Shown: positions 1 through 8,127, counted from the stretch's first letter. The stretch: DNA of 64,000 bases from an uncultured Prevotella sp. (GCA_900770395.1 CAAGKM010000004.1:62001-126000); one strand, 5' to 3'. Translations and numbers: made by a program. Notes: a model not told the origin generated them from the letters alone.

Positions 1-131
1 AGACATCAATATATAGATAAACATTACAGGTATTTTGTATTTTGCCATTTCAGAAAAGTTATTAATGATATTCATCTATTAATAAAACAAAGAATCCACG
101 TGTGGGATTAATCCCACACGTGGTAGACGGA

Positions 132-287
132 TTAGTCCTCAATGACTGTAGTTTCTTCCTTGATGGTTATTGTGCCATCTGGTGAGATTGTGGTTGTTTT
201 TACAGTCTTGGTTACTTTTCCGCCCTTCAGTGCATCAAGTTCTTGATCTGAAAGCGGCTTGAGCATCATCATAAATTGATTTTTCAT
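132..287 (-). CDS. 51-aa double-glycine leader peptide (bacteriocin/RiPP-precursor-like)
   Basis: Small ORF of 51 codons starting at the ATG at 287-285. Residues 9-23 read LKPLSDQELDALKGG, which matches the double-glycine leader pattern (LSxxEL plus GG) cleaved by C39-peptidase transporters. The remaining 28 residues are rich in Thr, Lys and Glu and would be the exported core. No C39 transporter or modification enzyme lies in the window. The gene lies about 120 bp downstream of a secreted DUF3244-like gene on the same strand and may be cotranscribed with it. The leader match is seen directly; export and function are inference. It could also be a chance ORF, but the motif and spacing argue against that. 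Confidence 0.6.
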   Translation of the reverse strand: MKNQFMMMLKPLSDQELDALKGGKVTKTVKTTTISPDGTITIKEETTVIED

Positions 288-406
288 TGCTACTAACAAT
301 TTGATTATTGCCTACTCTATAAAATAACTTTTCGGCTTCCGTTCCTTTTATACAGTTCGGTCTGTCTCAATTATTCCGGAATTATATTGAAGTTCATTTA
401 TTAATT

Positions 407-814
407 TTACTCATATATTTCGAATGAACCACCAAAGGTGTGTCCATTATATGTTACAACTAAATAATATACACCACTATAGTAAAGTCCGAGGTCTATG
501 GTTTGACTGTCATTACAATTACAGTTTAAGATCCCCTCAGAGATGAGGTTGCCAGTTTCATTATATATATTATATGTGAATTCTCCTTCTGCTAATGCGG
601 TTACCAACAATTGTTGACTATCCTCATCAAGGACGACACTCAAAGGAATACAAAAGTGAGCCGGAGCTTTCGATGGCTTTGGGTTGTTTCCCAACAGAGG
701 TCCTTGTCGATAAGAGAGAGATACAGGGTACATAGAAGTGGTAGCTGACCACATCGTGGCACTTTGCATTGTGAAGGCAAACATGATTGCCAATAATTTG
801 ATTTTTTTTCTCAT
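407..814 (-). CDS. Small secreted DUF3244-like protein
   Basis: A 135-residue protein with an N-terminal basic-hydrophobic signal peptide (about residues 1-23) followed by a short domain rich in Tyr, Asn and Gly. The pattern of the second half (TYNIYNETGNLISEG, then a YYLVVTYNG segment) is that of the DUF3244/T9SS-sorting-like beta fold common as short secreted Bacteroidales proteins. A -7 element TAACTTTG lies upstream at 849-856. It is transcribed divergently from the TPR/HTH regulator at 1104 and just upstream of the double-glycine peptide, so the three may form one regulated unit. Molecular function is unknown. Family assignment is from pattern recognition only. Confidence 0.7.
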   Translation of the reverse strand: MRKKIKLLAIMFAFTMQSATMWSATTSMYPVSLSYRQGPLLGNNPKPSKAPAHFCIPLSVVLDEDSQQLLVTALAEGEFTYNIYNETGNLISEGILNCNCNDSQTIDLGLYYSGVYYLVVTYNGHTFGGSFEIYE

Positions 815-848
815 AATTTTGAATTTTAATGTTTGAATTTTCTGGGTG

Positions 849-856
849 CAAAGTTA
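849..856 (-). promoter_or_regulatory. Bacteroidales -7 promoter element TAACTTTG
   Basis: On the minus strand this reads TAACTTTG, fitting the TAnnTTTG consensus of the Bacteroidetes primary sigma factor, about 35 nt upstream of the ATG at 814. It also faces the divergent promoter at 1074-1081. Confidence 0.6.
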
Positions 857-1073
857 CGAACCTTTATCCATGCATAGAAATATTTGTTGTTTCATTGTGT
901 TTCTGATATATGTTAAAATATGTTACCCCCCACTATTTAAGAAATTTAACCATCTGTATATCAGTGTTTTAAGTTGTATTCTAAAGTGACGAATCTTAGA
1001 ATGTTATGCAAATTTATGAGAAACGTAGAGAAACATTTTCTGTCCAAAATTTGGTTGTTTGCTCTATTTTTTC

Positions 1074-1081
1074 TACCTTTG
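1074..1081 (+). promoter_or_regulatory. -7 promoter element TACCTTTG for the TPR regulator
   Basis: TACCTTTG matches TAnnTTTG, with TTG-containing -33 candidates at 1051-1057. It lies downstream of an in-frame ATG-like start at 1059 and upstream of the ATG at 1104, which makes 1104 the likely start of the TPR protein. Confidence 0.65.
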
Positions 1082-1103
1082 CATCCATAAATCAAGATTC
1101 AAT

Positions 1104-2882
1104 ATGAGTATAGTAAGATTCATTGTTTGTGTTCTGTGCACATTTGGTATGTTATTTTTGTTCTCATGCTCTGAAGAACAACATTCTTTAGAAGAATTAG
1201 AGAGAATTAAAATGATAGGTGACGATAACCCTAAGAAAGCACTTGCAATGCTGGATTCTCTGAAAATTTTAATCAGAGAAGAGAGTGATTATGTCAAGAA
1301 CAAATATGATTTATTACAAATCAGACTGAATGACAAGGCTGACAATATACCCAATTCAGATATTATGATTAAGAATCTTATTGGCTATTTTGAAGAAAAT
1401 GGCTCTATGCTTGATAGACAAGAAGTATATTATTACGCAGGTAGTGTATATCGCGACTTACAAGACACCCCCCGATCTTTGGAATATTTCCTCAAATCTA
1501 TAGAATATGCCAAGAATGAAAATGATTGTGACTCGGTTATGATGCGCAATGCATATTCAAATCTAAATGACCTATATTATAAAGTTCAGAATTATAATGA
1601 TGCTGTAAAAATGGCTCAGAAAGAACTTGAAATCACCAAGCAGATGAGGAAAAACACAACGCTTCCATACTTGCATATTGGTACAGCATTTCTTGCGCAG
1701 AATAACCAACAGCAAGCTTGTATCGCTTTTGATGCAGCCTTTGATGAAATTGTTCGTTCAAAAAACACTTCAAGACATGAAGATGCACTATTCTATCTTT
1801 TGTGTGACTATTCTGTTATGAAACAATCTTCTAGTGCTCGAGAATGCTTTTCTCTAATAGAAACTGATCCAATATACGAGTTTTCGGATTTCCATTGCAT
1901 GGCATTTGCGCAATACTATGAATTATGTAATAGAGAAGATTCTGCTATCATATATGCTAAGCTCTTACTTGATAAAGGAAAAGACATATATAATATGTAT
2001 GACGCATCAAAGCTTCTTTATCGGATATATGACAGAATGGGGGATATGAAAAATGCCAATTACTATGCAGGAGTTTATATGCAAATAAGTGATTCTTTGG
2101 ATTTTGGGAAACGCCAAGAATTAGCTGCAACAGTCAATAACGAGTTTCAGTATCATCTTGATCAAAAGAAAGAGCAGACTTTAAAAGATGAGAAAGAAAA
2201 GTATAAGAACACGCTTACCATTGTAGTCATGACAACAATACTATTAGCGTGTGTTGCCTACATTTTTTATGTAAGAAGGCGTAACAAACATTTAAAGGAG
2301 GTTGTTTCACTTTCCGCAGAACTACAGCGGGTATCTAATGACGAGCAGCAACTTCGTAAAGATATCGAGCAGAAAGAGAAAGAACTTGAAAGATCAAAGA
2401 AATCATTGGAAAAGTCATCTGATGAACTCAGCAACGTGAAACGCGAACTTCAACGAGTTAATACTGAACTTTCTGATTATGACGAGGCATTGAAAGCGAA
2501 AGAACAACAGTTGTCGGAAAAGATGGATCAAAACAAGACTTTCATCAAACTGTTGCATCAATCAGAATTGGAGGGCAAAGCCGAGGATGTGATTTATGCC
2601 ATCAGGCAATCCTCCAAAGGAAAGAAAAATATGAAATCGTCTGACTGGAAGCAGTTATACCAAGCCGTAGATGAACTATATCCCTTATTCAAGGACAGAC
2701 TGTTAAAGGAATTGGGTAATTTCACAGAACAGCAGATGCAAGTCTGCTACCTTATGCGTATCGGACTCTCTAAACCTCAGATACAAAGCATGACCGAACT
2801 CTCACGTGTCACCATCTGGCGATGGGTAAAGAAATACGATTGGATACTGACGCCAGATGAAGAAGCGGAAAGTAAAGAATAA
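1104..2882 (+). CDS. Membrane-anchored TPR regulator with C-terminal HTH
   Basis: About 592 residues. The start at 1104 is chosen because the promoter element at 1074-1081 excludes the upstream start. The N-terminus has a hydrophobic stretch ending in a lipobox-like LFSC, then helical TPR-type repeats (about residues 40-340). A single transmembrane helix (about 371-393) is followed by an RRR stop-transfer motif, a Glu/Lys-rich coiled coil (about 400-490) and a C-terminal winged or helix-turn-helix segment (about 550-583, ending IWRWVKKYDW). This architecture, with exported TPRs and a cytoplasmic DNA-binding tail, is widespread in Bacteroidales. It probably senses something in the periplasm and controls nearby genes such as the divergent small secreted protein. 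Targets are not shown by the sequence. Confidence 0.75.
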   Translation: MSIVRFIVCVLCTFGMLFLFSCSEEQHSLEELERIKMIGDDNPKKALAMLDSLKILIREESDYVKNKYDLLQIRLNDKADNIPNSDIMIKNLIGYFEENGSMLDRQEVYYYAGSVYRDLQDTPRSLEYFLKSIEYAKNENDCDSVMMRNAYSNLNDLYYKVQNYNDAVKMAQKELEITKQMRKNTTLPYLHIGTAFLAQNNQQQACIAFDAAFDEIVRSKNTSRHEDALFYLLCDYSVMKQSSSARECFSLIETDPIYEFSDFHCMAFAQYYELCNREDSAIIYAKLLLDKGKDIYNMYDASKLLYRIYDRMGDMKNANYYAGVYMQISDSLDFGKRQELAATVNNEFQYHLDQKKEQTLKDEKEKYKNTLTIVVMTTILLACVAYIFYVRRRNKHLKEVVSLSAELQRVSNDEQQLRKDIEQKEKELERSKKSLEKSSDELSNVKRELQRVNTELSDYDEALKAKEQQLSEKMDQNKTFIKLLHQSELEGKAEDVIYAIRQSSKGKKNMKSSDWKQLYQAVDELYPLFKDRLLKELGNFTEQQMQVCYLMRIGLSKPQIQSMTELSRVTIWRWVKKYDWILTPDEEAESKE

Positions 2883-2979
2883 ATCTAAATCAAAGCATTG
2901 AAAATAGCTTAAAACATGAAATGAACTAGAGTATGCATATTGTAGTTATATATGATTGCTATGATGAAAATGGATGGTA

Positions 2980-3831
2980 TCATTTTTGATTATTGCGACG
3001 CTTAGGAACCTCAATACAATAGTCTTTCATCTTTTGAAATAAGTTTCTTCTGCTGATGCCAAGAATGGCTGCGGCGGGTTCTCGCCTGTACCCACATGAT
3101 TCAAGTGCCTTGACTATTTTTGCCTTTTCCTCGCTCTCATCGTTCAGTTTCATCGTAGTGGGTGTTTCCGGCGCTTCTTCAAGAGAAAAGGCAAGTTGTT
3201 CTGGTTGGAGCTTGTCGCAATCATACTTCTTAACCGCCAGTTCTATTACCCTCACAAGTTCACGCACATTCCCCGGCCAGGGATATGCCTCCAGTTTATG
3301 TTTGGCTTTACTGCTCAGTCTGCGTCTTTCGTCAAAGTGTTCCATAAAGAATGTCGCCATTGGCACGATGTCTGTCACCGTTTCCCTTAGCGGTGGAATA
3401 TTAACTACCTCCTCACAGATGCAATCCCGGAAATGCTGCGTCATTAAGCCCTCTTTGACGAGTTCATCGGGAGATTTTGCGGAAGTGCATATAAGCCTGT
3501 AATCAACAAAGCGCTTCTTGTATGAGCCAATACGACAGTATTCCCCCGTTTCTATCACCTCTTTAAGCAGATTCTGCACACTCAAGGGCATTTCATCGAC
3601 ATTCTCCAAGAAAAGGAAACTGTTACGTGCTTTCTCCAGAATGCCGTCTGTTGATTGTACGGCACTGGCGTATGCACCTTTCTGATGCCCAAAGAAATAA
3701 TCCTCCACATGCTCCATTTCTGCCAATGCGCTGCATCTAACGTGGGCATAGTCGCCATAATGGAAGCCCTCCATTGCCATATAGTCCTCTGCCAGATGGC
3801 TCCTGCCTGTCATAGTAATCGCTGGTACCAT
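2980..3831 (-). CDS. NtrC-type regulator with degenerate AAA+ motifs and Fis-type HTH
   Basis: 283 residues from the ATG at 3831; starts further upstream are excluded because the promoter box at 3893-3922 lies inside that extension. The fold of a sigma-54 enhancer-binding ATPase is recognisable: FGHQKGAYASA (46-57), LFLENVDEMPL (73-83), FRDCICEE (134-141), PPLRE, YPWPGNVRELV and a Fis-type HTH (237-270). The active-site motifs are lost. The Walker A position reads TGRSHLAED instead of TGESGTGKE, GAFTGA has become GAYASA, the Walker B DE has become EN, and the arginine-finger region is altered. It is therefore probably a DNA-binding protein that no longer opens sigma-54 promoters. The upstream AAA+ gene shares its promoter box, which this protein may bind; that link is inference. 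Confidence 0.75.
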   Translation of the reverse strand: MVPAITMTGRSHLAEDYMAMEGFHYGDYAHVRCSALAEMEHVEDYFFGHQKGAYASAVQSTDGILEKARNSFLFLENVDEMPLSVQNLLKEVIETGEYCRIGSYKKRFVDYRLICTSAKSPDELVKEGLMTQHFRDCICEEVVNIPPLRETVTDIVPMATFFMEHFDERRRLSSKAKHKLEAYPWPGNVRELVRVIELAVKKYDCDKLQPEQLAFSLEEAPETPTTMKLNDESEEKAKIVKALESCGYRREPAAAILGISRRNLFQKMKDYCIEVPKRRNNQK

Positions 3832-3892
3832 CCCAAAACCGACAATTGATAACTTAATATTCTGGTGACATAATATCTTCTGATTTAATTTT

Positions 3893-3922
3893 CGGCAAAA
3901 GTACGATGCAAGGTATGCCAAA
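3893..3922 (-). promoter_or_regulatory. Shared 30-nt promoter box, copy 1
   Basis: On the minus strand this contains GGCATACCTTGCATCGTAC followed by TTTTGCCG. The -7 element is TACTTTTG (3896-3903). It differs from the copy at 6062-6091 at a single position. It precedes the degenerate NtrC-like regulator by about 60 nt. Confidence 0.7.
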
Positions 3923-3934
3923 TTGGTGGGTAGG

Positions 3935-6034
3935 TTAGCAAAATCCAATTTTTCTTGCTGTATTTTTTGAAATTTTCTCTTCACAACACATAGTAACAAG
4001 GCTATTAAGTGTTGGCTTTTCGCCTTTGATTACCTCTTGCATAAGTGCCTTTCGTACTATATTGTCGATTTGACCACCGCTAAATTCATAACTTGAAGCA
4101 AGGGTATGAGCATCTTCAACGGAGAGGGAATGTAGTTTACTCATCCATATATTTCTTTTTGCTTCAACTGTAGGTTTGTCAAAACGAATCTTAAACAGGA
4201 AACGACGTTCAAATGCCCCATCAAGATTGTCTGCAAGGTTGGTTGTGGCAATGAGAATACCATCAAGAGTTTCCATTTCTTCAAGAATAATATTTTGAAT
4301 GGCATTCTCCGTTTGTGCTACACTACCACTGTAGACATCCTTACGCTTTGAGAATACAGCATCAGCCTCATTAAAGAGGAGAATAGGTTTTACCTTGCTC
4401 TTCTCGCATAATCTACGATAGTCAGTGAATACTTTCTTGATAAGCTTTTCGCTCTCACCAAACCAACAGGTCTTTGTTGCACTAATATCTACGTGCATTA
4501 TGGCACGTCCTGTTGCTTTTGCTATCTGCAAGACGCTCTCTGTCTTTCCTGTTCCTGGCTCTCCATACAGTAGAACGGTAATACCTTTGGAAAGATTATT
4601 CTCTTCCAGTCTTGCACGTAACCCTTCATAATAATCTATATCCAAACTATTGCGAAGGAGGGATAACTGTTCATCAAGTTCATCAGAGAAGAATAGTTTC
4701 TTTTCGATGATCTTATCACAAGGAAGAAGTTGTTTGTCAGATACTTCATTGATATATAGGGCAGCATCTTCTCCTAAAAGAGTTTCTTTTGCTTTATCGG
4801 TCAAGATAAGATTTATTTCTTCCCCGAACAGAGAGGATTTTCTCTCAATCTCTACTAATCCTTGTTTCTGAAGTGAATTGTTCTTGTCCTTGAAATCATT
4901 CAAGGTTGTCCTTCGCTGCTGGCGAGGAAAAATAGACTTTACCTCATAAGTCAATGATGCCGTATCATCATCAATCATGTCCTTTGCTATAGAATAAAAT
5001 AAAGCACGCTCAAACTCATGAGGGATAAGCTTACTAATAAGCTCTACTTCTGGTATATGCGTGTTTGCATTCTCAAATTTCTCCATCATTCTATGCAAGA
5101 CAAAAGCACAACGAGATGTAGGAGCATCACTGTCATAGATATTCTTATCATGAATATACCCATCTATCTTTTCAACAAAAGCATAAATGTCCCTACATTT
5201 GTATGATTTACCAAATGCCTGTGCGTCATCACCATAATAGAAATCCTTGCCCTGTTCAGTAAGGCGAATATATTCTGTATTACTATCAAACTCTATCAAA
5301 CCAAGTGTCATCAGTATATATTCCTCATCGATGATTGACTTTTTTTTCATAACACGTTGTGGCATGTTTGTAAAAACATCCTTCAGGGTTGAGTTAATCT
5401 CCGAACGCCCAGTTCCATCATCATCGAGATTATCATAACACATATCATAGAATATGCTTCTATCCAGAATGTCAGGAACATCCTTTTTCAATTCACTTAT
5501 GAAAGACAGGTGCCGATTGCTACTTTCAAGTTTGTCAACAAAAATCAACAGATCCTCTGTAATTACATCATTGTCTTCGACTTTTTCGGCTATACGCTTA
5601 CAAAACTCGTACTTATCGATCTGCATTTCATCTACCTTAATCTGGCTGATTTGAACAGACTTGTTCTCAATAATCGCAGCCATGACTGTATCGCTAACGG
5701 CAAAGTCTTGTTTGAAAATATTTTCCTCTCTTCTACGCCGACGCACAAGCAGTCCTTTACGTTCAAGGGATTTCAAGGCTGGGATATACTCAATCATATC
5801 CAACGAAGAACATTCGAAGTAGTTAGACAAGTCATCCATATTTGATGTCCTATCTCTACATGTTAGGTCGAACTGGGCAACAAACAAATAGACTTCTTCC
5901 ATTGATTCAAGTCCCACTGTCTGCATTACTCCCTTGAAGATCTCTTGCGTTTTAACTGCACCTAATCTTTGAAGCTTGCTATCAACCAACTTTTTGGCAG
6001 CTTCCTTTATGTACTGAATACTTGTCTTTGCCAT
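3935..6034 (-). CDS. AAA+ ATPase with N-terminal winged-helix-like repeats
   Basis: 699 residues from the ATG at 6034; a longer reading would run through the promoter box at 6062-6091. The C-terminal third is an AAA+ module with Walker A GEPGTGKTE (about residue 491), a Walker B-like LLFNEAD (about 560, Asn where Asp is usual), sensor-like ATTNLAD and an ERRFLFKIRF box with arginine finger. This is typical of a Bacteroidetes AAA family whose substrates are unknown. The first about 450 residues are helical with charged wHTH-like stretches such as LKSLERKGLLVRRRRREE. It lies upstream of the degenerate NtrC-like gene with a nearly identical promoter, suggesting coordinated expression. Function unknown; remodelling of a protein or nucleoprotein complex is an inference. 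Confidence 0.8.
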   Translation of the reverse strand: MAKTSIQYIKEAAKKLVDSKLQRLGAVKTQEIFKGVMQTVGLESMEEVYLFVAQFDLTCRDRTSNMDDLSNYFECSSLDMIEYIPALKSLERKGLLVRRRRREENIFKQDFAVSDTVMAAIIENKSVQISQIKVDEMQIDKYEFCKRIAEKVEDNDVITEDLLIFVDKLESSNRHLSFISELKKDVPDILDRSIFYDMCYDNLDDDGTGRSEINSTLKDVFTNMPQRVMKKKSIIDEEYILMTLGLIEFDSNTEYIRLTEQGKDFYYGDDAQAFGKSYKCRDIYAFVEKIDGYIHDKNIYDSDAPTSRCAFVLHRMMEKFENANTHIPEVELISKLIPHEFERALFYSIAKDMIDDDTASLTYEVKSIFPRQQRRTTLNDFKDKNNSLQKQGLVEIERKSSLFGEEINLILTDKAKETLLGEDAALYINEVSDKQLLPCDKIIEKKLFFSDELDEQLSLLRNSLDIDYYEGLRARLEENNLSKGITVLLYGEPGTGKTESVLQIAKATGRAIMHVDISATKTCWFGESEKLIKKVFTDYRRLCEKSKVKPILLFNEADAVFSKRKDVYSGSVAQTENAIQNIILEEMETLDGILIATTNLADNLDGAFERRFLFKIRFDKPTVEAKRNIWMSKLHSLSVEDAHTLASSYEFSGGQIDNIVRKALMQEVIKGEKPTLNSLVTMCCEEKISKNTARKIGFC

Positions 6035-6061
6035 ACTTTTTTGACTTTGAATTGAAATCTG

Positions 6062-6091
6062 CGGCAAAGGTACGATGCAAGGTATGCCAAA
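6062..6091 (-). promoter_or_regulatory. Shared 30-nt promoter box, copy 2
   Basis: Second copy of the box at 3893-3922 with one substitution. The -7 element on the minus strand is TACCTTTG. It lies about 30 nt upstream of the AAA+ start codon at 6034. Confidence 0.7.
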
Positions 6092-6263
6092 AAAGTGTAT
6101 AGGTTTGAACAAAATTTTAATTTTCTCTTGAAAGTCTTGATGTAAATGTATGATTGAACTTTGTTCTATATTTATGTATCAGGTTGCAACAAAACTGTTA
6201 CTGCTATTTACAACTGAAATAAAAGAGTATACCATTGCCCTAAAATAAGGTACTGGTTTTGGA

Positions 6264-6345
6264 AACCACATTCTAATTTTACGAATCCGGTTAGATACCG
6301 CATTGTCATTTTACCAATCTGGTTAACCACAGGGGTGAAACACCA
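6264..6345. repeat. Two degenerate direct repeats of about 33 nt
   Basis: Two successive units share the pattern ATTTTAC-AATC-GGTTA (for example ATTTTACGAATCCGGTTAG and ATTTTACCAATCTGGTTAA). They lie just downstream (minus sense) of the recombinase remnant. Too degenerate to assign a role. Confidence 0.35.
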
Positions 6346-6360
6346 CTCTGGTTCTATGAA

Positions 6361-6391
6361 CTAAGGGCATAGCAAATCGCTACACCCTTAG
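6361..6391. other. Hairpin CTAAGGG...CCCTTAG
   Basis: A 7-bp perfect stem (6361-6367 with 6385-6391) encloses a second AGC/GCT stem. A further hairpin GCCGTA/TACGGC lies at 6404-6418. Together they may end transcription of the minus-strand recombinase remnant. Confidence 0.4.
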
Positions 6392-6451
6392 TATCTCAAT
6401 GAGGCCGTATTTTACGGCTCCATGTTCAGACGGTATTTTGTCAGACGAGCG

Positions 6452-6667
6452 TCAAGCCACAAATTCCTTCTTGACTCTCTGCACTGTGCTTATACCTTTA
6501 CCTGTGAGTTTCGCAACATCACGGATGGCATAGCCCTTGTTCAGGAGGCTGATGACCTCTCTATATTCTTCCCTCTTTTTATCCTGGGACTTGGTGGAAC
6601 CTGTAGGTCTACCGAGTTTACCTCCTTTCTCAATATATTGCTTTTTCCTAGATTTTGGATCAAAGGA
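6452..6667 (-). pseudogene. 3' remnant of a Pin-type serine recombinase
   Basis: Minus-strand reading frame of 71 codons with no start codon, bounded upstream by an in-frame TAG at 6668-6670. It encodes the linker and C-terminal helix-turn-helix of a resolvase/invertase: GGKLGRPTGSTKSQ followed by the HTH AIRDVAKLTGKGISTVQRVK. The catalytic N-terminal domain is missing, so this is a truncated relic. It shows that a site-specific recombinase once lay beside the accessory region that follows. Confidence 0.75.
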
Positions 6668-6819
6668 CTATGTTATCTTGAGTTTATATTACTCAAACCG
6701 ATCTGTTAATAAATTGTTAATTCTGTGTTAATAGATGTAAATTAGATATTCTGCAAGATTTAGCCAAAATCATCACCTTTAACACCCTCTCAAAGTACCT
6801 TTATTCACTCCTATAAAGT

Positions 6820-7000
6820 TTGGGAACATAAAGGTATCAGTAAGGAAATAAAGCAGGCGCTATGTACTGGAAATCAGCGCAAATGAACTTTTACAAGAAG
6901 TCCGGCGTGGGCTCTAGCGTTGTTCGTACTACATTATCGGGCAGTTGCTAGAGCCTTTAGACGTGGGACGGACAACGAGGAAAGTTCCCACGCTTTTTTA
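6820..7000 (+). ncRNA. Candidate structured RNA ending in an intrinsic terminator
   Basis: No convincing gene occupies this stretch, but several pairings are visible: GCGCT/AGCGC (about 6857-6880), GGCTCTAGC with GCTAGAGCC (6910-6918 with 6947-6955), and CGTGGGA with TCCCACG (6962-6968 with 6986-6992), the last followed by six T residues. GCGTGGG at 6906-6911 could compete for the same TCCCACGC strand, which would allow a switch. A weak promoter-like TACCTTTA lies at about 6797. It may be a small RNA or a leader for the BspA-like gene at 7062. I do not recognise an Rfam family. Confidence 0.4.
6962..6999 (+). terminator. Intrinsic terminator of the structured RNA
   Basis: Stem CGTGGGA/TCCCACG followed by TTTTTT at 6994-6999. 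Confidence 0.65.
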
Positions 7001-7061
7001 TGCCCATAAGCTATACCTAATTTATAAGTAAGAATGTTACAAAATTTAAATAAGTTATATT

Positions 7062-7676
7062 ATGAAGACAAAAGTTATAAAAACGCTGCTTACAATAGCA
7101 TGCCTGTTGTGCAGCATGCAAATGTCGGCATACGATTTTGAGGTTGACGGTATCTATTATAATATGGTGTCATCAACAGAAAAGACGTGTGAGGTTACTT
7201 ATAATTATTATTGCTATTCTGGAGATGTAAAAATACCCGACAAGGTCACCTATAACGGAGAAACATTGACGGTGACGGGTATTGGAGGTCGTGCGTTCGA
7301 GCGTTGCTCAAACTTGACAAGCGTTACAATACCCAATTCAGTGAAGAGCATTGGAAGTAGTGCGTTCCATGCCTGCTCCGGCTTGACAAACGTCACAATC
7401 CCCAACTCTGTGATGAGCATAGGAGGGTCTGCGTTCTTTGGTTGCTCCGGCTTGACAAACGTCACAATCCCCAACTCCGTGACGAGCATTGGAGATTGGA
7501 CGTTCAGAGAATGCTCAAGCTTGACAAACGTCACAATCCCCAACTCTGTGACGAGCATAGAAGATTATGCGTTTACGGGTTGTATTTACAAGTGTTTCTC
7601 GTTATGTGCAGTTGGTTATACCCTTCTAAATATAACAGCTGAAAAAGTTGTATTCCATATATTTGGAAGATATTGA
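7062..7676 (+). pseudogene. BspA-like leucine-rich-repeat protein, N-terminal half (truncated)
   Basis: Starts with a clear signal peptide (residues 1-23, ending MSA) and a short beta domain, then four full 23-residue LRR_5 repeats of the form FxxCSxLTxVTIPNSVxSIGxxA. At DNA level these are 69-nt repeats from 7293. Repeat homology stops within the fifth repeat at about 7585, and the last about 30 residues are unrelated sequence. The missing C-terminus of such a protein is found at about 15236-15502. BspA-like proteins are surface or secreted adhesins in Prevotella and relatives. The gene was apparently interrupted by the island that follows; the truncated protein may still be made, but it lacks the usual end. 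Confidence 0.75.
7293..7585 (+). repeat. 69-nt tandem repeats of the LRR region
   Basis: Unit starts at about 7293, 7362, 7431, 7500 and 7569, exactly 69 nt apart. Each encodes one 23-residue BspA-type leucine-rich repeat. The fifth unit is cut off. Confidence 0.85.
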
Positions 7677-7875
7677 ACGTAATGCAAATCACAATCAAAC
7701 CTCTGGTAAATCATCTTATAAAGTTTCAAGTTCTACAGAATACAAAATAGGGCGTTCAAAGGCAATTATAGATAAAATAGATGATTTTATAGCCCCTTTA
7801 TATGGATTATCCCAAGAAGAAATAGACTTTGTTAAAAATTACGAGGTAGAGTTTCGACTATCAGGCGAAGAATAA
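7670..7875 (+). pseudogene. C-terminal remnant of a restriction-modification DNA methylase (Eco57I-like)
   Basis: About 68 residues end with YKIGRSKAIIDKIDDFIAPL and EIDFVKNYEVEFRLSGEE. This is the characteristic tail of large class I SAM-dependent methylases or type IIG enzymes, in which a fully open frame would be over 1,000 codons. No methylase catalytic motifs remain and there is no ATG start. It sits immediately inside the left junction of the interrupted BspA-like gene, so the hotspot probably once carried a restriction system. Family recognition is from memory of the tail motif. Confidence 0.6.
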
Positions 7876-7929
7876 AAATGGTGTAAGTTCATTATTTCAA
7901 ATTATTACAGTCCGCTAAACCATAATAAT

Positions 7930-7968
7930 GCGAGTCCACCTTCATGAAAGATAGGAGTTGGACTTACT
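7930..7968 (+). terminator. Hairpin after the methylase remnant
   Basis: AGTCCA and TGGACT flank an approximately 23-nt loop and are followed by a T-rich stretch (CTTTTAAATTTTG). A likely weak terminator. Confidence 0.4.
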
Positions 7969-8091
7969 TTTAAATTTTGACAAACCTCAATTATCGCAAC
8001 TTTTGGTATCACTTAGATGTGATTTTTGATAAAATTTGCTAAAATTACGCTCGAAACGGTGATTTTATACTTCTATTTCAATAAAAAGTAT

Positions 8092-8099
8092 TACCTTTG
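8092..8099 (+). promoter_or_regulatory. -7 element TACCTTTG for the island operon
   Basis: Matches TAnnTTTG, 28 nt upstream of the ATG at 8128. It supports 8128 as the start of the SIS-HAD gene and as the beginning of a SIS-HAD / PRTase / ORC / unknown transcript. Confidence 0.65.
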
Positions 8100-8127
8100 T
8101 AATTTAAAGAGGATTCAAATTTTAATT

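Noticed and set aside
3897..3922. Possible sigma-54 (-24/-12) promoter in the shared box
   Set aside because: TTGGCAT and TTGCAT are present, but GG and GC are separated by 8 nt rather than the required 10, and a good -7 TAnnTTTG element overlaps.
6422..6709. Plus-strand ORF of 95 codons
   Set aside because: It is the opposite strand of the recombinase remnant and has no promoter or recognisable protein features.
6862..6951. 29-codon ORF MYWKSAQMNFYK... inside the structured RNA
   Set aside because: Its end coincides with the GCTAGAGCC stem and there is no supporting start signal; the RNA structure explains the sequence better.
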